Shown: positions 41,063 to 49,192 of the stretch, one piece after another
Layout of the letters: each line of letters begins with the position of its first letter
How positions within the stretch are numbered: position 1 is the first letter of the stretch
NCBI GenBank assembly: GCA_964588385.1
Contig: CAZPPG010000012.1
Location: 12,555-76,554 of the forward strand
DNA from: JAHBWV01 sp964588385
GTDB taxonomy: Bacteria > Planctomycetota > Phycisphaerae > Phycisphaerales > UBA1924
Length of the DNA stretch: 64,000 nt
Reading direction: 5' to 3'
Translations under genes and position numbers: made by a program
The notes under the pieces: generated by a model
What the model saw: only the letters and a program-made list of their open reading frames with translations
Database searches by the model: none
Told to the model about the DNA's origin: nothing

Positions 41063-41440
41063 TCAGGGCGGCACGATCACGGTGTAACAGTCCTTGTTAC
41101 AGTCTTGATACGGGATCGGATTCGTGAACGAGTTGCATGGAGTCTGCCGGATCCCCCCCTCACAACCATTCGGCCCGGAAACACCCTCTGTGTAACAGGC
41201 GCATTCAACGATCATCGTCGTGATCGCGGAACTTGGCCAATTGTCTCCTCCCACGCCGCAGAGAACCCGACCGGGACAGTCAACGTAACTCACGCCGCAG
41301 CCGCCATTGTTTGTTTGCGTTACGTCGAACCATGTCTGGACAAAGCACACCGGATTTGTGCCACAGGGCTGCGCAAGCGTCATCGCAACCGGGACCCCGA
41401 CAAGGAGACACGCGCCGACTCGTGAAAGAACCTTTTGCAT
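41063..41440 (-). CDS. Small secreted Cys-rich protein
   Basis: A 125-residue protein from ATG 41440 with a signal peptide ending near LAQ (residue 24). The mature ~101 residues carry 11 Cys (26, 32, 48, 55, 61, 80, 82, 93, 102, 114, 118) and two Trp (37 and 68). It has no recognised family. The number and spread of Cys suggest several disulfides; an odd count leaves one free or disulfide-linked to a partner. The MauE-like gene follows directly, so the small protein is the obvious candidate client. By size and composition it recalls the methylamine dehydrogenase light chain (MauA), but no homology is claimed. Confidence 0.75.
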   Translation of the reverse strand: MQKVLSRVGACLLVGVPVAMTLAQPCGTNPVCFVQTWFDVTQTNNGGCGVSYVDCPGRVLCGVGGDNWPSSAITTMIVECACYTEGVSGPNGCEGGIRQTPCNSFTNPIPYQDCNKDCYTVIVPP

Positions 41441-41467
41441 TGTTTACTCCCATCAAGCAAGATTGAC

Positions 41468-41496
41468 TTGATCAGCAACGTCACTACTAGGATAAT
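41468..41496 (+). promoter_or_regulatory. Possible sigma-70 promoter of the pseudopilin gene
   Basis: TTGATC (41468-41473) and GATAAT (41491-41496) are separated by 17 bp in the most AT-rich part of the gap between the divergent Cys-rich and pseudopilin genes. Transcription would start near 41503, about 40 nt before GTG 41543. Confidence 0.4.
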
Positions 41497-41542
41497 AAAC
41501 TAGCAGGCGGCACACAAGCACTCTACGGAATCGAGGGGTACG

Positions 41543-42295
41543 GTGATTGTTCGCAATGCCTTCACCTTGATCGAGATTCTCGTCTGTATCGCGATAGTTG
41601 CGATCCTGCTAGCTCTCTCGGTCCCGCTCGGGCAACGCGGGCTTCAACGAATGACCGAGACGCGCTGCGCCGTTAACATCCGCAGCGCGGGCACCTTGCT
41701 CGGTCTCTATACAACCGAGAACCGTGGTACATTCCCTTATGCGGGAACGGAACCGATTATTGAGCCCGGTCCCGGCGGTGGGCCGGACTACGCGCGCGGC
41801 TCTGTTTTGGGGTTCGAGCAGAGCTGGGCCACGCTGCTTCCCGACGACTGGTCGGGCCAGCACTGGAACGAAGCTTTGCGTTGTCCCAAACAACCACGCT
41901 ACGAAGCGGGCGCAACCGGCGGTCCGGGCGACCTGATCCCCGACGGCACACTGCAGATGCCAACGTACTTCATGAGCCGCGCCGCGTGGATCGACCCGAA
42001 GAGTCTGAGCCCAGACGCCACCGACAAGGACTATCTCATCCGGCCCGTGCGCGAGGAGGAAGTCGCCTTCCCATCACTCAAAGCCCTCATGCACGAAATG
42101 GTGCCGTATTGCGTCCCCGAGGCACGGGGAAACATACGAACAATCTTCCAATCGTTCAGCTTTCCCATCTCGATCGCGGCGCATGACGGCTCGGTTCTCC
42201 GCGCTCCGCGCGACAGCTTCGACGCTGGCGGCAGATACCAGTTGGTCTACACACCGTGGGGCGTGCGTGGGCGCGATTTTGTGCCGCTTAACTGA
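41543..42295 (+). CDS. Type II secretion pseudopilin-like protein
   Basis: A 250-residue protein starting at GTG 41543 (GAGGGG upstream). The N-terminus NAFTLIEILVCIAIVAILLALSVP is a prepilin cleavage/methylation signal with Ala rather than Gly at -1 and the usual Phe, Glu5 and hydrophobic helix. The C-terminal part contains AAHDGSVLRAPRDSFD, similar to the H-x(n)-DG region of planctomycete DUF1559-like proteins. It would assemble into a pseudopilus through a type II secretion system not present here. It is divergent from the Cys-rich/MauE pair, with which it may share regulation. Confidence 0.82.
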   Translation: MIVRNAFTLIEILVCIAIVAILLALSVPLGQRGLQRMTETRCAVNIRSAGTLLGLYTTENRGTFPYAGTEPIIEPGPGGGPDYARGSVLGFEQSWATLLPDDWSGQHWNEALRCPKQPRYEAGATGGPGDLIPDGTLQMPTYFMSRAAWIDPKSLSPDATDKDYLIRPVREEEVAFPSLKALMHEMVPYCVPEARGNIRTIFQSFSFPISIAAHDGSVLRAPRDSFDAGGRYQLVYTPWGVRGRDFVPLN

Positions 42296-42297
42296 CA

Positions 42298-42425
42298 ATG
42301 AAAGCGCGGAGGACGCTGAGAAGCACGGAGTTTCACGGACGGGGAGTCGGGAGGGGAAGGGGGATTCGGATTCAGCCCCCCTCTTCTCCGCGTCCTCGCT
42401 CTGCGCCCTCTGCGTTCTTCTTCTC
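42298..42425. repeat. Converging purine-rich repeats between two genes
   Basis: Bases 42300-42323 (GCGCGGAGGACGCTGAGAAG core) and 42383-42425 (minus strand AGCGAGGACGCGGAGAAG core) face each other as imperfect inverted arms about 60 bp apart. The layout and sequence resemble the element at 37999-38198. They fill the gap between convergent genes. Confidence 0.65.
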
Positions 42426-42441
42426 TTGACGTTCGTTTCAC

Positions 42442-43773
42442 CTACCCCCTGAACCGTCTCACCACCGCCGTGTCGTTCTGCCCACCGAACCCGAACGAGT
42501 TCGACAGACACACTTCAACACCGCCCTGCGCGTTCAAGTCCCGCGCCGCGTTCGGCACGTAATCCAGATCGCACTCCGGGTCCGGCTCGGTCAGGTTCAT
42601 CGTCGGCGGCACGATCCCCGTCTTGATCGCCATCACGCACGTGATCAGCTCCACCGCCCCCGCCGCCTGGATCAAATGCCCCAGCATGCTCTTCACCGAA
42701 CTGAACGGGATCTTCGGCGCCATCGGGCCAAAGACGCCCTTGACCGCCGCGGTCTCGATCGCGTCGTTCTCCTGCGTCCCCGTGCCGTGCGCAGAGATGT
42801 AATGCACGCCCGGCCGCCCATCCGGCCCCGGCTCACGCGGCTCGATCCCCGCCTGCTTCAGCGCTTGCCTCATCGCCGCCTGCGCGCCCTTCCCGTCCGG
42901 CTGAATATCCGTGATGCGGAACGCATCCGCCGATGAGCCAAACCCCGCGATCTCCGCCAAGGGCGTCGCGCCGCGTGCCCTGGCGTGCTCCAGATCCTCA
43001 AGCACCAGCATCCCCGCGCCCTCGCCCATCACGAAGCCGTCGCGGTTCTTGTCGAAGGGCCGGGCCGCGGTCTTCGGCGAATCGCTCCGCTTGCTCATCG
43101 CCGTCAACCGGATGAACCCCGTCATGCCGAGCGCATGGATCATCGAGTGCGCCCCGCCCGCCAGCATCACGTCCGCATCCCCGCGCTTCAGGATCTCGAA
43201 GGCCTCGCCGATCGCCTGCGTGCTCGCCGCGCACGCCGTCATGCAGTTGTACGCCGGCCCGCGAAACCCGAACGCGTGCGCCAGATGCGACAGGGCCATG
43301 TTGGGCTCCTGCTCATGCTCGTGACACGGGTGCATGCGCTTGGCCACGGTCCGGCCCCACACGGCGGAGTCGATCGTCCGCGTCTCCCCGTTCCATCCCG
43401 CCATCTGCATCGCGGCATAGTCCGTGAAGTCGTGGGGCCCCTCGCCCGAACCCAGGTACATGCCCGCGCGATACGGCTTAGCCATGTCCCTGGGCTTGAA
43501 CGCCGCCTGACGAAGAGCCATCGACGCCGCTGCCAGCGCGAACCGCGAGTTCCGCGCCGCATCCTTGAACGCCGACGCGTCGTCGAGGTACTCCGCCAGA
43601 TCGATCGGCGGCGACTGGGCCGCGAAACTCGTCACGAATGTCGACGCGTCAAAGTGCGTCACCGGACCTATGCCAGAGTCGCCCCTGAGCAGGCGCGACC
43701 ACACGCCGTCGAGCGTCGTGCCCAAGGGCGTGACCCACCCCGTGCCCGTGATGACGATGCGGCGCTGGCCCAT
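42442..43773 (-). CDS. Beta-ketoacyl-ACP synthase (KAS I/II family), catalytically intact
   Basis: A 443-residue thiolase-fold enzyme that condenses acyl and malonyl-ACP. Catalytic Cys181 is in TACAAST, His330 in ISAHGTGTQEND and His367 in SSVKSMLGHL; these form the full KAS triad, and GFVMGEGAGMLVLE near residue 248 is also typical. An extra His/Glu-rich stretch HPCHEHEQEP near residue 148 is unusual. It is the third gene of an operon with a KS-like protein and an RGG/GxxExxY protein; a 60-bp gap separates it from the latter. Primary fatty acid synthesis or a dedicated lipid/polyketide pathway are both possible. Confidence 0.93.
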   Translation of the reverse strand: MGQRRIVITGTGWVTPLGTTLDGVWSRLLRGDSGIGPVTHFDASTFVTSFAAQSPPIDLAEYLDDASAFKDAARNSRFALAAASMALRQAAFKPRDMAKPYRAGMYLGSGEGPHDFTDYAAMQMAGWNGETRTIDSAVWGRTVAKRMHPCHEHEQEPNMALSHLAHAFGFRGPAYNCMTACAASTQAIGEAFEILKRGDADVMLAGGAHSMIHALGMTGFIRLTAMSKRSDSPKTAARPFDKNRDGFVMGEGAGMLVLEDLEHARARGATPLAEIAGFGSSADAFRITDIQPDGKGAQAAMRQALKQAGIEPREPGPDGRPGVHYISAHGTGTQENDAIETAAVKGVFGPMAPKIPFSSVKSMLGHLIQAAGAVELITCVMAIKTGIVPPTMNLTEPDPECDLDYVPNAARDLNAQGGVEVCLSNSFGFGGQNDTAVVRRFRG

Positions 43774-43833
43774 CAGTGCTCGGTTCCTTGTGCTGGATCG
43801 CCCGCCCGCGCGCTCATGAGAGCGAGCAACGGC

Positions 43834-44538
43834 TCACTCAAAGTCGGCGGTGTTGCCCGTGCTCGTGCCGCCCTCTTCATCACCTTCCTCATCGTCGTCC
43901 TCGTACTCGTCGTCATCGCCCCGCATCGCGTTCAGCTTGTCGGGATTCAGCACGCGCACCAGCCCGTCCTTCAGGCGGCGCTCGCAGAAGTTGATGATGA
44001 GCCCAAGCTCCAGGTCCGCCGCGCGCAACTGCGCACGGAGCGAGCTCCGCTCATAGGAACCGATCTCTCCCGGACGCGCCATCAGGTCAACCACGAAGCG
44101 ATCCTCAACATACAGGTCGCTCTGCGCGGAGCCGATCTTCTCACCGCCATACACGACATCAAACGCGTGGTTGAGCTTGTACTTCAGCCCCGCCTTGTCC
44201 ATCTCGATCTTCAGCGCGTTGATGTAGCAGGACTCATCAAAGCCCGGACCAAGCGCCTTGTGCACCTCGATCGCGCACCCGATCACCCGGCGGCTCATGT
44301 CCGTCAGGTTCGGATCAAGCTCCGACAAGGGCATGCCCCTTCTCTCGCCCCCGCGGTCTCCGCCGCGCTCCCCTCCGTAATCGCCCCGCCCGCCCCGATC
44401 ACCACCCCGCCCACCACCATGCCCACCCCCGTAACCGCCGCCGTGTCCGCCGCCCCCTCCGCCGTAACCACCACCGTCGCGCCGGCCCCCGCCGCCTCCG
44501 CCGCCACGGTGTGAGTGTCCGCGATTCTGCTCGTACAT
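43834..44538 (-). CDS. GxxExxY protein with Gly/Arg-rich (RGG-type) N-terminus
   Basis: A 234-residue protein from ATG 44538, with AGGAG 8 bp upstream. Residues 1-68 are dominated by Gly, Arg, Tyr and Asp in GGYGGGGGGHGG and RGGDRGGR patterns, like RNA-binding RGG boxes. Residues 70-205 are a GxxExxY domain: MSRRVIGCAIEVHKALGPGFDESCY (motif GFDESCY) and QSDLYVEDRFVVDL, which resemble the PD-(D/E)XK-like nuclease fold of that family. The C-terminus is very acidic (DDDEYEDDDEEGDEE). The family's role is unknown; most copies are plain domains near mobile or hypothetical genes, so the RGG extension is odd. It lies between two KS-type genes. Confidence 0.82.
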   Translation of the reverse strand: MYEQNRGHSHRGGGGGGGRRDGGGYGGGGGGHGGGYGGGHGGGRGGDRGGRGDYGGERGGDRGGERRGMPLSELDPNLTDMSRRVIGCAIEVHKALGPGFDESCYINALKIEMDKAGLKYKLNHAFDVVYGGEKIGSAQSDLYVEDRFVVDLMARPGEIGSYERSSLRAQLRAADLELGLIINFCERRLKDGLVRVLNPDKLNAMRGDDDEYEDDDEEGDEEGGTSTGNTADFE

Positions 44539-44575
44539 GCTGAGAACTCCTCTTGGAAGACTTCTGTAGTGACCC

Positions 44576-45910
44576 TTACGCAACGCCCAACACGAGCGCC
44601 GCGTTCTGTCCGCCGTTCGATGATGTGCACACAAGAACCTTGCCCAGACGCGCCTCGCGCGCCGGCGCCGCGCCCGCGCGAACACCCGCCGGAACCGCGC
44701 CCGTGTGCAGGCGCGCCGGCAGCTTCTGATGCTCAAGACACATCGCCGCGATCCCCACCCGCACCGCGCCGTCCCCCGCCAGGTTCTGCCCGATCTGCGG
44801 CGAGAGCGTCACGAGTTCAATCTCACCCAGCCGCGCGCCGAACACCTCACGCAGCGCGGCGATCTCCGGGCGATCCAACCACGGCACGCACGCGCCCAGC
44901 GGGAAGATCGCGTCGATCTCCTCCGGCTTGCACGACGCGTCGTCCAGGGCCGCGAGGATCGCGTACCGCAATCCCTCGCCCGGGATCTCCGCACCCTTGT
45001 TGAAGGGCGGAATCGCCGGAGGCCCGGACTGCGCCGCTCCAAAGCCCAGCACCCGCGCGTGCGCCTTCGCGCCCCGCGCCCTGGCCGCGCCCTCTTCTTC
45101 CAGAATCAGGATCCCGCCCGCCTCGCCCGGCAGGCCGCCCGGCGCCGCGTCGTCGTAGGGCCTTGCGAACGCCAGCGCGTCCGTCGAGTCGCCCGTGCTG
45201 GCCAGCCGACCGGACACCACCATCCGCGACATCCCCATCATGGAGATCCGCGACTCGGCCCCGCCGCTGAAACAAAGATCCGCCGCGTCCCGTTCGATCA
45301 CCCGCGCCGACTCACCAAGCGACAGCAGCCCGCTCGCGTCCTGGCACGTCAGCGTGTTGCTCGGCCCCTCGCACCCGTGCAGGATCGTGACGTGGCACGC
45401 CAGCATGTTGGGCAGGTACTTGAGCATCCACAAGGGCGGCAGGTTGTTCATCCCCGACGCGCCCCATTGCTTGAGATCAATGTCCCCGTCGGCCCCGCGC
45501 GATGTCGACAGCGCCGCCGCCAACTCCGGCGTCTCCGCCGAGATCAATCCCGCGCCGATGTGACACCCCATCCGCTCCGAGGGATACGTCATGCCGCTCT
45601 GCGCGTCCTCGCCGAGCGCGGCCCGCGTCACAAGCCCCGCGTCAGCGACCGCGATGTGCGCCGCGCCCACCGCAATCTCGATATCCCGCGCCATCACCTT
45701 CACCGCCTTGCGGTAGTGCTTGGGCACAAACTCCTTGGCGGAGAAGTTCTTGATCTGCGCGCCCAGGCGGCACGAGAACCCCGACGCATCGAACGCCTCA
45801 ATCGCGCCGATCGCCGATGCCCCCGAGCACAACCCTTCCCACGCGACGTCCTTGCCGACGCCGTATCCCGTGACCAGCCCGATTCCTGTGATGGCGACGC
45901 GTCGTGACAT
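44576..45910 (-). CDS. Beta-ketoacyl synthase-like protein with Gln at the nucleophile position (CLF-like)
   Basis: A 444-residue protein from ATG 45910 with the thiolase fold (RRVAITGIGLVTGYGVGK; GEAGGILILEEEGAARARG). All three catalytic positions differ from active KAS. The nucleophile segment is NTLTCQDASG where the partner has NCMTACAAST, so the Cys aligns with Gln190. The HGTGT His is replaced (IFPLGACVPW), and the KSMLGH His becomes Gln (PQIGQNLAGDGA). Gln for Cys is the signature of chain-length factors (KS-beta) and KSQ domains, so it is probably a non-condensing partner of the KAS at 42442. It is the first gene of the operon, 37 bp before the GxxExxY gene. Confidence 0.85.
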   Translation of the reverse strand: MSRRVAITGIGLVTGYGVGKDVAWEGLCSGASAIGAIEAFDASGFSCRLGAQIKNFSAKEFVPKHYRKAVKVMARDIEIAVGAAHIAVADAGLVTRAALGEDAQSGMTYPSERMGCHIGAGLISAETPELAAALSTSRGADGDIDLKQWGASGMNNLPPLWMLKYLPNMLACHVTILHGCEGPSNTLTCQDASGLLSLGESARVIERDAADLCFSGGAESRISMMGMSRMVVSGRLASTGDSTDALAFARPYDDAAPGGLPGEAGGILILEEEGAARARGAKAHARVLGFGAAQSGPPAIPPFNKGAEIPGEGLRYAILAALDDASCKPEEIDAIFPLGACVPWLDRPEIAALREVFGARLGEIELVTLSPQIGQNLAGDGAVRVGIAAMCLEHQKLPARLHTGAVPAGVRAGAAPAREARLGKVLVCTSSNGGQNAALVLGVA

Positions 45911-46162
45911 TGCCGGCGTGTGGTCCAGAAAGAGGTGCTTCCAGAGAGGCCCCCGAGAACCGATCGGGGAACAAGGGGCACATGTAGATCCGAAGTGAAG
46001 CGCCGCGCCCGCTGACGCTCGCTCGTCGCGACAACCGCCGATCATAGTCCCCGGCGCACCCGCCGCGTCGGTCCCACGTTACAGTGACGCCCTTCGATTC
46101 CCAATCGTTTGGGAGATCACGCCTCCCCCAGACGCAGTTCCCGCCGCCGAGGGTCTAAGCCA

Positions 46163-47587
46163 ATGAATATCAAGACATTACGCCACTCTCTCCTCGCCCT
46201 GTCGCTGCTCGCGCTGGGCTTCGCCCCGGGTGTGCAGGCGCAGGAAGAACCCCAGACCAAGGCACCAGCCCTCGCGCCGGCATCACCCCTCGGCCCTCCC
46301 GGCATCCCCGTGCCCGAATCACCCGTCGGCGCCCAACTCAACTGGTTCATCTCCGTCCTCTCCGGCCAGGATCCCGGCGATGTCGCCTCCCACTTCAGCG
46401 AGGACTTCAAGAAAGCCATCGCCCCCGACCTCATCGCCCGGCAGTTCCAGCAGGTCGCCTCCTCCGTCATGGGCGGCGGTCCGACCGTCCTCGACTCCAT
46501 CGGCCCCGGCGCAGACTCCCACAACATGCAGGGACGCCTCCGCTCGCAGGCCAACGGCGTCATCCTCGCCTTCGGCCTCGCCGTCGAGCCCGACACCGGC
46601 CTCATCGCCGGGCTCAACGCCCAGGTCATCCCCGGCACCGGCGCCAGCAGCGCGGCCACCTGGGACGCCTTGGACGAGAAACTCGCCGCCCTCCCGGGAA
46701 CCGCCAACTTCCACGCCGCCCGCCTCAATCCCGACGGCACGCTCACTCCGCTCCACGCCTTCAACGCCGATGCACGCCTCGCCGTCGGCTCCACCTTCAA
46801 GCTCTACGTCCTGGGCGCCCTCGCCCAGAAGGTCCAGCGCGGCGAAGCGGCATGGGACCAGAAGCTCGCCATCCGCGACGACTGGAAGTCCCTCCCCAGC
46901 GGCGTCATGCAGAACGACCCCGCCGGCGCCGAGCACACCCTCTCCGAATACGCCCTGAAGATGATCTCCATCAGCGACAACACCGCGACCGACCACCTCA
47001 TCCACTTCGTCGGCCGCGAGCCCATCGAGGCCTTCATGGCCACGCTCAACGCCGACCCCGCCCGCACCACACCCTTCCTCACCACGCGCGACATGTTCGC
47101 CATGAAACTGGGCGACGATCAGACGCTCGCGGGCCGCTACATCGCCGCCGACGTCGCGACCCGCCGCGCCATGCTCGCCGAAGGGGGCGAGGTCGCCACC
47201 GCCGCGCCCAGCATGGTCGCCGCGGCGGTCTGGAAAGCCCCCATGCACATCGACACGCTCGAATGGTTCGCGACCGCCGAAGAATGCTGCCGCGTGATCG
47301 CCGCCGTCGACGCCCTCGCCCAATCCCCCGGCAACGCGCCGGCCGGCGCCGCCATCCGCGCCAACCCCGGCATCGGCTTTGACCGCTCCGTCTGGAGATC
47401 CATCGGCTTCAAGGGCGGCTCGGAACCCGGCGTCATGAACCTCACATGGCTCGTGGACCGCGCCGATGGAGCCCGCTTCGTCCTCTCCATCGGCTGGAAC
47501 GACACCAAGGCCGACGTCACGCACGACACCCTCATCGACCTTGCCGGGCAGGGCTTCGGCCTGCTCGCGGACGCCCCGGCGGAGTAA
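46163..47587 (+). CDS. Class A beta-lactamase-like serine hydrolase, secreted
   Basis: A 474-residue protein with a signal peptide (LLALSLLALGFAPGVQA). An N-terminal domain of ~125 residues (VGAQLNWFISVLSGQD; VIAPDL-like Phe-rich helices) resembles the Cpf/DUF3887-type domains found before serine hydrolases. The hydrolase domain has Ser210-T-F-Lys213 (SxxK), S271-D-N273 (SDN) and a KGG triad in GFKGGSEPG near residue 428. These are the class A penicillin-recognising features, so it could hydrolyse beta-lactams or act on peptidoglycan; the target cannot be told from sequence. ATG 46163 is divergent from the KS operon. Confidence 0.85.
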   Translation: MNIKTLRHSLLALSLLALGFAPGVQAQEEPQTKAPALAPASPLGPPGIPVPESPVGAQLNWFISVLSGQDPGDVASHFSEDFKKAIAPDLIARQFQQVASSVMGGGPTVLDSIGPGADSHNMQGRLRSQANGVILAFGLAVEPDTGLIAGLNAQVIPGTGASSAATWDALDEKLAALPGTANFHAARLNPDGTLTPLHAFNADARLAVGSTFKLYVLGALAQKVQRGEAAWDQKLAIRDDWKSLPSGVMQNDPAGAEHTLSEYALKMISISDNTATDHLIHFVGREPIEAFMATLNADPARTTPFLTTRDMFAMKLGDDQTLAGRYIAADVATRRAMLAEGGEVATAAPSMVAAAVWKAPMHIDTLEWFATAEECCRVIAAVDALAQSPGNAPAGAAIRANPGIGFDRSVWRSIGFKGGSEPGVMNLTWLVDRADGARFVLSIGWNDTKADVTHDTLIDLAGQGFGLLADAPAE

Positions 47588-47652
47588 CCTCTCGCCCCTC
47601 CCACCCGGATCTCTGGCCCAGAAACCCCGCCTTCGTCGATACATCCAGCAAC

Positions 47653-48282
47653 GTGCGCTTCCGCATCACCACCACCATTGCGCCCATTCTGGACCCCGGC
47701 TGGCTCTTTCTGCTCGCCGGCGTAACCATCATCGGCGCCACGGTGCTCATCCCCGCCGTCGACGATCTGGCCGAGGCCCGCTGGCAGCGTGAACGCGCCC
47801 TCACCCAGGAACGCCGCCGCGAAGAACGCCTCCAGAACTACCAGCGCTACCTCGACGCCCTCCAGTCCGGCAACCAGCAACTGGCCCTCTCCCTCGCCGC
47901 CTCCGAACTCAACCTCATCCCCGTCGATCGCGACCCCCTCCCCGGCCTCTCCCGAGGCCTCTCCGACAGCGCGACCATCTTCAACGCCCTGGAGCCCGCC
48001 CCGATCGTCTGGGCCGAGCGTCCCCGCCCCGATTCCATCCTCTACCGCTGGACCACCGACGACGCCAAGCGCATGTGGCTCATCGCCGGCGGCGCGATCG
48101 CCTGCTTCTGCGGGCTTCTGCCCCCGTCCCGCCCACGCCACGAGGTCGCCAACACCCTGAACGCCGAACGCTCCCAGCGCACCGGCGCGCTGGTCGAGTC
48201 CAAGCCCCAGTCCAAGCCCCAGCCCAAGATCTCGGGCTCCCGTGCCTCGCGCGTCGGTCGGCCCTCGAACAATGTCGCATGA
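47653..48282 (+). CDS. Membrane protein of unknown function upstream of rnpA
   Basis: A 209-residue protein starting at GTG 47653. A TM helix near residues 14-35 (PGWLFLLAGVTIIGATVLIP) is followed by a helical/coiled segment (ARWQRERALTQERRREERLQNYQRYL) and a second TM near residues 137-155 (MWLIAGGAIACFCGLLP). The C-terminus is Lys/Ser/Pro-rich. Its stop overlaps the rnpA ATG (48279), so it is translationally coupled to RNase P protein. The position normally held by rpmH is taken by this gene. The gene order suggests a membrane or cell-division role only by loose analogy. Confidence 0.7.
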   Translation: MRFRITTTIAPILDPGWLFLLAGVTIIGATVLIPAVDDLAEARWQRERALTQERRREERLQNYQRYLDALQSGNQQLALSLAASELNLIPVDRDPLPGLSRGLSDSATIFNALEPAPIVWAERPRPDSILYRWTTDDAKRMWLIAGGAIACFCGLLPPSRPRHEVANTLNAERSQRTGALVESKPQSKPQPKISGSRASRVGRPSNNVA

Positions 48283-48752
48283 GCGGCACCGTTCCTCCCC
48301 CCTCCTCAACCGAACCCGCCGGGACACCGCCGCCCCCCGCGCCGCGCCTCACCCTCCGCCGCAGCCAGCGCCTCTCCAAGGCCAACGACTTCCGCGCCAT
48401 CCTCAAGAGCAAACTCTCCAAACCCGCCGGGCCCCTCGTTGTCTACGCCCGCGCGAGATCGGGTGAGGGGGGCCAGGCCCGCGCCCACCGCATCGGCCTC
48501 TCCGTCGGCCGACGCGTCGGCAACGCCGTCGTCCGCAACCGCATCAAGCGCCTCCTCCGTGAGGCCTTCCGCCACGTCCAGCACACCCTCCCCCTCACCC
48601 GCGCCGGCCAGCACCTGGACCTGGTCATCACCGTCCGCCCCCACGACATACTCGACCTCCCCGACTACGAGCGCCTCCTCCTTCAGGCCGGGGCCAAGCT
48701 CGTCTCGGAGATCGATCGCCGCGCCGCCCGCTCGGATGCGCGCGATGCCTGA
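48279..48752 (+). CDS. rnpA: Ribonuclease P protein component
   Basis: The protein subunit of RNase P, which processes tRNA 5' ends. The RNR motif RRVGNAVVRNRIKRLLREAFR near residue 77 is unmistakable. A Pro-rich N-terminal extension (GTVPPPSSTEPAGTPPPPAP) precedes the domain. ATG 48279 overlaps the upstream stop by 4 bp, and its own stop overlaps the yidD start. About 157 residues, slightly longer than usual because of that extension. Confidence 0.95.
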   Translation: MSGTVPPPSSTEPAGTPPPPAPRLTLRRSQRLSKANDFRAILKSKLSKPAGPLVVYARARSGEGGQARAHRIGLSVGRRVGNAVVRNRIKRLLREAFRHVQHTLPLTRAGQHLDLVITVRPHDILDLPDYERLLLQAGAKLVSEIDRRAARSDARDA

Positions 48753-49098
48753 CACCGCCACCGATCCTCCCGCGCCCCCCGACCGCACATCGGCCGCGGT
48801 TCGTCCACCCTGGACGATCGGACCCCGCCGCCTCGCCATCCTTCCTTTAGAAGCCCTCATCTGGCTCTACCGCATCACCCTCTCGCCCATCATCGGACGC
48901 CAGTGCCGCTACGAACCGACCTGCAGCCGCTTCGGGCTGGAGGCCCTTCAGGTCCACGGTCCCTTCCGCGGCTCATGGCTCACCGCCCGCCGCATCCTCC
49001 GCTGCCACCCCTTCGCCAAGGGCGGCTATGACCCCGTCCCGCCCGCGACCCGCGGGCCAAACCGCGTCGCCCACACAACCAGAGCGGATCAGCGCTGA
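48745..49098 (+). CDS. yidD: Membrane protein insertion efficiency factor YidD
   Basis: A 117-residue YidD protein. The characteristic block LIWLYRITLSPIIGRQCRYEPTCSRFGLEAL near residue 42 is followed by GSWLTARRILRCHPFAKGGYDPVP. YidD assists YidC-dependent membrane protein insertion. ATG 48745 overlaps the rnpA stop by 8 bp; ATG 48736 gives three extra residues. yidC itself, usually next, is absent; a TetR-family gene follows. Confidence 0.92.
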   Translation: MPDTATDPPAPPDRTSAAVRPPWTIGPRRLAILPLEALIWLYRITLSPIIGRQCRYEPTCSRFGLEALQVHGPFRGSWLTARRILRCHPFAKGGYDPVPPATRGPNRVAHTTRADQR

Positions 49099-49192
49099 AC
49101 CCGCCCCAACCCCGCGCACGCCGGTAAGTACCCGCTAAACTCCTGTGCAGGGGAATCGTGAGTGGCTTGAAGGGTGGATTCAGGAGGGTCCG

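Noticed and set aside
44576..45910. Calling this gene an active beta-ketoacyl synthase (fabF)
   Set aside because: The nucleophile Cys is replaced by Gln and both catalytic His are lost.
46319..47644. Minus-strand open frame opposite the serine hydrolase
   Set aside because: Gly/Asp/Val-rich shadow without motifs; the plus-strand gene has SxxK and SDN.
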